NCBI RefSeq assembly: GCF_016785085.1 | Contig: NZ_JAENHO010000015.1 | Location: 149,568 to 213,567, forward strand | Reading direction: 5' to 3' | Origin: Paractinoplanes lichenicola | GTDB taxonomy: Bacteria > Actinomycetota > Actinomycetes > Mycobacteriales > Micromonosporaceae | Length of the DNA: 64,000 nt | Shown here: piece by piece, positions 59,488 to 64,000 of the stretch | Position numbering within the stretch: the stretch's first letter is position 1 | Layout: each line of letters starts with the position of its first letter | Position numbers and translations under genes: made by a program | The notes under the pieces: model-generated | Seen by the model: the letters and a program-made list of their open reading frames with translations, nothing else | Databases searched by the model: none | What the model was told of the DNA's origin: nothing

Positions 59488-60512
59488 AGAACCGTCCACG
59501 GGGCGGCCTGGGCCGCGGCCTGGGCGCTCTGATCCCGACTGCGCCTGCGCCGGCCGCCACGGCCGTAGAGGCTCCGGCGTCCACGTCGCCGTCCCCGCCG
59601 CCTCCTGCGGCCGAGCCCGCTGCGCATATCATCGCCACTCCCGCCGCACCGCCGGCCGTGGAGAAGGCCGATGACCTGGCTCCGGTCCCGGGCGCACGCT
59701 TCGCCGAGATCTCGGTTACGGCGATCGAGCCGAACTCGAAGCAGCCTCGTCACGTCTTCGAGGAGGAGGCGCTCGACGAACTCAAGACCTCGATCCGGGA
59801 GGTCGGCTTCCTGCAGCCGATCGTCGTCCGTGAGATCAGCGACGGCCGGTACGAGCTCGTCATGGGTGAACGCCGGTGGCGTGCCGCGCAGGCGATCGGT
59901 CGTGAGTCGATCCCCGCGATCGTGCGGGAAACCCGCGACGACGCGATGCTGCGGGACGCGCTGCTCGAGAACATTCACCGGGCGAACCTCAACCCGCTGG
60001 AAGAGGCGGCCGCGTATCAGCAGCTGCTCGAGGAGTTCGGCGCCACGCACGAGGAGCTGGCCAAGCGGATCGGTCGTAGCCGCCCCCAGATCTCCAACAC
60101 GATCCGCCTGCTGAACCTGTCGCCGAAGGTCCAGAACCGGGTTGCCGCGGGTGTCCTGTCGGCCGGCCACGCGCGGGCGCTCCTGGGCCTCGACGACATG
60201 GAGGCCCAGGAGGAACTGGCAAAGCGAATCGTGGCCGAGGGCCTCTCCGTACGCTCTACCGAGGAGATCGTCTCCCTGACCGCCTCGGACGGGCCTGCCA
60301 AGAAGGCCGCCCCGAGCCGACGCCCCAAGGTGCACGCGCCGGCGCTCAACGATCTGGCCGAGCGCCTGTCCGACCGCTTCGACACCCGCGTCAAGGTGGA
60401 CATAGGACGCAACAAAGGCAAGATCACGATCGAGTTCGCCACGGTGGACGACCTCGAGCGGATAGTCGGCATGATCGGCGTCGACGAGGAAGGCACCGGC
60501 GGCGAGGAGTAG
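59484..60512 (+). CDS. parB: Chromosome partitioning protein ParB
   Basis: 342 residues, overlapping parA by 4 bp. The N-terminus MKNRPRGGLGRGLGALIPTA carries the basic ParA-stimulating type peptide. The ParB CTP-binding core has ELVMGERRWRAAQAIGR; the helix-turn-helix is EEAAAYQQLLEEFGATHEELAKRIGRSRPQISNTIRLL. The C-terminal dimerisation part ends RIVGMIGVDEEG. It binds parS, spreads with CTP and recruits ParA and SMC. The N-terminal region (10-85) is Ala/Pro-rich and disordered. It ends in a strong terminator. Confidence 0.97.
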   Translation: MKNRPRGGLGRGLGALIPTAPAPAATAVEAPASTSPSPPPPAAEPAAHIIATPAAPPAVEKADDLAPVPGARFAEISVTAIEPNSKQPRHVFEEEALDELKTSIREVGFLQPIVVREISDGRYELVMGERRWRAAQAIGRESIPAIVRETRDDAMLRDALLENIHRANLNPLEEAAAYQQLLEEFGATHEELAKRIGRSRPQISNTIRLLNLSPKVQNRVAAGVLSAGHARALLGLDDMEAQEELAKRIVAEGLSVRSTEEIVSLTASDGPAKKAAPSRRPKVHAPALNDLAERLSDRFDTRVKVDIGRNKGKITIEFATVDDLERIVGMIGVDEEGTGGEE

Positions 60513-60532
60513 ACCCTCCGAACCAAGGCCTA

Positions 60533-60574
60533 CGGGGGGCACGCGATTAGTCATCGTGTGCCCCTCGGGTTTTT
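60533..60574 (+). terminator. Rho-independent terminator after parB
   Basis: CGGGGGGCACGCGA (60533-60546) pairs with TCGTGTGCCCCTCG (60554-60567) with two mismatched or wobble positions and a TTAGTCA-type loop, followed by TTTTT at 60570-60574, 21 bp past parB. Confidence 0.92.
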
Positions 60575-62230
60575 GGGTCGTCTGTGTGCATGCGCCGTCA
60601 CGCGGAACCGCGGCTGCCTTCCGATTCGAGGCCAAATCCGGTTCTGTCAGAGCCATTCTCCTGAGATTTCGAGCGGCGGTGATTCTGACCCGTCGACCAT
60701 TTCCGACGTCCGTTTTGCGAACATCTTTCAGAAGTCGAATGCCATTCCATATTGGATGACGTTTGAAGGTAAAAGAGCACCTCGAAAAGGTATCTATGTA
60801 TGTACGTTAGTGCCTATAGGCGTAGCTTGTGAGAGGTTCCGCGACCTTGGTGAGCGGGGCTCGTGTGCGCTCAGTTTGGGTTGGCTCGACGAACTGGCTT
60901 CAAGCAGGAGCACGCGGCCCGCTCAATCCCGCCCACGTTGCTCGTCAGCCTTCGGGCAGGGCTGCAGCCTGGGTTTTGCGCTCGAGGCTTCGAGACGGGT
61001 TGAAGCACGAGCCTTGCCTATTCCTAGGCTCCCCGGGCAGGGTTCCGACACGCGGAGATAGGGCAGCCTGTGATTCGGATGTAGTCACCTGCTGCGTGGA
61101 GCCGGCCGAGTTCAAGCGCTACCGCGATCTCGGGGATGGCCGTTCCGTGTCCGCCAGATACCCCGTCGCACGCGGCGGAGTCTCTCGTTACCGAGACCCT
61201 GCCTGAAGCCGTTCGTTGTGCACGGTGAGGTCTGTCGCGTGTGCTCCCGCGTAACTCAGACAGGCGATCGAATGGTTCCGCCGCCCCTGGCCATACTTAT
61301 TCGTCGCTTCACTGGCACACTCCCCCGCACCTGCTGGCGTACCAGACCACTACAGGACCACCCGCGATAACGACAGCGGCGTACGCTGCTCAACCCGAAC
61401 CGGCGTCTTGTTAGTGCCTCGACACGACTGACCCCCTCGCCGATCCGGCCCCGACTCGAGTCAGCGCTCGCTCGAGTATCGAGCGGGGAAGTACGCGCCG
61501 CAGCGATGCCTCGACTTGGCCTGGTCGAGCATTCAGAGCTCAACGCGTCGTTGGTGGTAGGCCCCAGGGACTGACGAATCCGGCTACATCGCAGTTGGAC
61601 GGCACGGCGCTGATTTCTAGATTGCAGCCTCTCGCATGGAGAATCGAGCGCTGCTCCTGAGTGCCGGCGTACGAGGTGAGTGGTAGGGCGAGAGCTGTGT
61701 TCGGGTGCTAAGCATGCTGCCCGACGGCGTTGCGAGGCTTTGACGTGGGGCTGCTCAGGTCGAGCCGTGATGATGGGCCTCGACCGCTACCCGTGCTGCC
61801 GATCGTCGACGCCCGTGACATCGCATCCGTCGTTCGTCAGCGCTGGGCCTGCAATCGTCGATCAGGCACTCGGCTCGGTAGTTCAGGACATGAGGGGCAA
61901 TGAGCGAACCCTGAGCGCCCGCGTGGGTACGGCAGGGCGGCATCGGGCTAACCCGCCGCGGCGAGCCATTGTTCGATTCACCTGACCTAGCGAGCCGCTA
62001 TTGACTGCGTATATGGATAACAGCCCCGGTTAACTCCTAGAGGGAGCACCTAAAGTGTCGAGCTCCTCCCTGCCGATGGCCGCATCCCGAAGAGATGAGG
62101 AGGCCGAGCAGTTCTGGCTCATGCGCTCAGTGGTGGTGCGATGGCACTTAGCCCGGCGTTGGTCGACCGGCTGAGGTAGTCGACCCTGCGCTACCGACAC
62201 CTTTTTGGCAGTCTCCCTGCTTCGTTCTTC

Positions 62231-62244
62231 GTTTCACGTGAAAC
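62231..62244. promoter_or_regulatory. parS site (palindrome extended to 20 bp)
   Basis: GTTTCACGTGAAAC within the perfect 20-bp palindrome TTCGTTTCACGTGAAACGAA (62228-62247), the strongest of the cluster. Confidence 0.95.
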
Positions 62245-62617
62245 GAACGCGCCTTAGGCTGGGCCTAGGACGAAAGTTGAGCTGTCGCGGTGAGCCCTGG
62301 GATGCAGCGATGACGTGAAGGCAATTGGCCGAGACCCGCGATGGCCGTGCTGCCTCGATCAAGCTAGGCATCATGAGCGAGGTCTTCGGCAACCGCGAAC
62401 ACCAATGACCCACCCTGACGTAGCTGTGGATGCAAGGCACAGGCTTAATCCACTAGTCATAACTTAAGCGGTCCACAGGCACCAGACGGGCTCTACGCCG
62501 GGTGCCAGTTCACGTCGCAAGTGTGATCCTGTCGGCCTTGCTTCCGCTGAGGGGTTCGCCCTGACTCGAACCTGCAGTTCCCCTTTTGGTGCAGCGCCGG
62601 AGACAGCCGGGACATCT

Positions 62618-62631
62618 GTTTCACGTGAAAC
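62618..62631. promoter_or_regulatory. parS site
   Basis: Perfect GTTTCACGTGAAAC, 387 bp from the previous site. Confidence 0.95.
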
Positions 62632-62938
62632 GACTGAAGCTGGGGCAACGAAGTCCAGCTCACGCGACCCAAGTCGTGGATTGTCGAGATTCTTGCGTTC
62701 GGACTGCACTGCCGTCTCAGGTTGCGCCCCGGACGATGTCGCGAGCTCAAATCATGCGGCCTTACTATCGGACGACCACTCATCGCCCTGCTCAGTGCCG
62801 AACATTCGGTCGAAGGCCAAGCGAATCTTCGGCGGCTGTCGGCTCGTCTATGGGCCTCCCAATACCGGTCTGCTCAGCCAACTTCTGCGGCGCTCAGCAG
62901 GATGGGAGATGCTCTGTCGTGCGGACCTGACCGGTGCC

Positions 62939-62952
62939 GTTTCACGTGAAAC
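62939..62952. promoter_or_regulatory. parS site
   Basis: Perfect GTTTCACGTGAAAC, 321 bp from the previous site. Confidence 0.95.
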
Positions 62953-63830
62953 AGCCCCTAGCGCATGCCAGAGGATGTTTGACTGGCCAGCACCGACGAC
63001 GACCTGGTGCTGGCCCCGCCACGCCCCGTTGGGCCCCCGAGCGACGGTGTCGCTGTAAGAGGCGGAGCCCTGAATGCGCGGCGCCGGCTTCGGTAGCCCC
63101 CATAAGGCAGTCGAATCCCGATCTTTCCGATCTCGTCGGCGGCCGACGGGTTGGCAAGGCTGCCACCGGCTAACTGTAGGGGCTACCGGACCAACCCTCG
63201 GCTCGAGTCGAGTGCCGAGCCGTCCGCCGTCTAGTTGGGTGTCCACGGCACACTAGAGGCGTCCTCACGCCTTCGCCCTGACTTGCCGCTAGCCGCTGAG
63301 ATGCCCGTCGCGTCTAGCTGCGCAGCGCGGGATCGCCGCCATTAGTGACTCATTGGGGGGACGGGTCATGGTTGCCGCCGAGCGGCTCGCCGATGCTTGG
63401 CGTCACGGACCCGTATGCGATCAACGCGCGCGTTGGCTCATGGTCGATGCCGAGGGGTGGAGATCACCCAGCCCTCTGGGTGCGGCTTGCCATCGGAGTC
63501 GAAAGGTCAGCGCGCACAACTTGGGGCCTCTGGGTCAGCCCACAGTCACGGGTCACGAACTGCGCCGCCGGTATCTTGCGGCCCTCCCGTAGACGGCGCC
63601 AGCGTCAGAACCGGGTGCCCGGGCGGGGATGGCTGGATGAGATGGCTAGGCGGTGTGGCAGGTGTTGGAGTAGCGGTGCTGAGTGGGCGGTCGAGATCCG
63701 GCGCCCGGAGACGAGGTTCTCGGATGTGGCAGAGGCGGTGCGGCAGTGCGCAATGCGAAGCGCCACTCAGATGTAGGGCTTACTAGGGGGCGACCCACAG
63801 GTCCGGGAGCGACGTGGATCTGCCGCCCCG

Positions 63831-63844
63831 GTTTCACGTGAAAC
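63831..63844. promoter_or_regulatory. parS site
   Basis: Perfect GTTTCACGTGAAAC, 24 bp before the 7-bp tandem repeat. Confidence 0.95.
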
Positions 63845-63867
63845 AACGCACCTGTTTAGCCTCCTTC

Positions 63868-64000
63868 GGAGCCCGGAGCCCGGAGCCCGGAGCCCGGAGC
63901 CCGGAGCCCGGAGCCCGGAGCCCGGAGCCCGGAGCCCGGAGCCCGGAGCCCGGAGCCCGGAGCCCGGAGCCCGGAGCCCGGAGCCCGGAGCCCGGAGCCC
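63868..64000 (+). repeat. (GGAGCCC)n tandem repeat, at least 19 units
   Basis: Nineteen perfect 7-bp units (133 bp) to the end of the window, so the true length is unknown. There is no interruption or variant unit, which suggests recent expansion by slippage or a collapsed assembly. Confidence 0.97.

Larger units (their letters stand above)
60575..63867. other. Gene-free parS-bearing region
   Basis: About 3.3 kb in which no open frame of either strand shows a recognisable domain, credible ribosome site or codon bias. Its GC content is lower and uneven. Four perfect parS sites lie in it (62231-63844). It may be decayed genes and/or a non-coding centromere-like region. I cannot exclude small unknown genes, for example around 63353-63592. 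Confidence 0.6.

Noticed and set aside
60558..61206. Open frames just after parB
   Set aside because: Overlapping frames with no domains, uneven codon use and no start signals; better seen as intergenic.
62586..63776. Several 60-140-codon frames around the distal parS sites
   Set aside because: They overlap one another on both strands and the parS palindromes translate in many frames; none has a domain.

Overview
This window is the replication-origin region of a high-GC actinobacterial chromosome. Gene content and order fit the Micromonosporaceae (Actinoplanes/Micromonospora type): dnaA, oriC, dnaN, a short-form gnd, recF, dciA, gyrB, gyrA and a DUF3566 gene on one side; rpmH, rnpA, yidD, yidC, jag, rsmG, parA and parB on the other; tRNA-Ile, a DLW-39 microprotein and tRNA-Ala next to gyrA; and an XRE/DUF397 pair at the left edge. 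The family assignment is inference from synteny, protein style and a chaplin-like gene. No IS element, prophage, CRISPR array or rRNA was seen.

Layout. 1-9.9 kb: regulators (XRE/DUF397, MarR, a large HTH/NB-ARC/repeat protein), a PASTA membrane protein, a GCS2-family ligase and YceI. 10-18.8 kb: a split acyl-CoA (probably leucine/isovalerate) catabolic set: acyl-CoA dehydrogenase plus carboxyltransferase, and TetR plus biotin carboxylase plus HMG-CoA lyase. A five-repeat chaplin-like surface protein and a membrane-anchored protein lie between them. A shared TAACG-NN-CGTTA operator appears to link the two halves. 18.8-23.4 kb: an overlapping HSP90-like/TPR gene pair. 23.5-36 kb: sulfurtransferase, SGNH hydrolase, proS, CBS protein, SufE, DsbA-like, YbaK-like, a repeat-expanded NmrA-like protein, a repeat-rich membrane protein, NUDIX, CFA synthase, an excisionase-type HTH protein, a lipoprotein and tRNA-Ala. 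36-48.7 kb: the gyr/rec/dnaN block on the minus strand, interrupted by two plus-strand genes (188 aa unknown; 476 aa repeat protein). 48.7-51.1 kb: a very long oriC interval. 51.1-60.5 kb: dnaA and the ribosome/membrane-insertion/partition operon. 60.6-64 kb: gene-poor DNA with four perfect parS sites, ending in a 7-bp tandem repeat that runs off the window.

How it works together. DnaA binds a dense box array between dnaN and dnaA, with extra boxes at dnaA, between gyrA and gyrB, around the NUDIX gene and inside dciA. ParA/ParB act on parS sites inside parA, downstream of parB, and at one variant site about 21 kb beyond the origin. The most unusual points are the three-module oriC interval, the operator-linked split catabolic regulon, the HSP90-TPR pair, the 560-residue extension on ParA carrying parS sites, and several in-frame tandem-repeat expansions.
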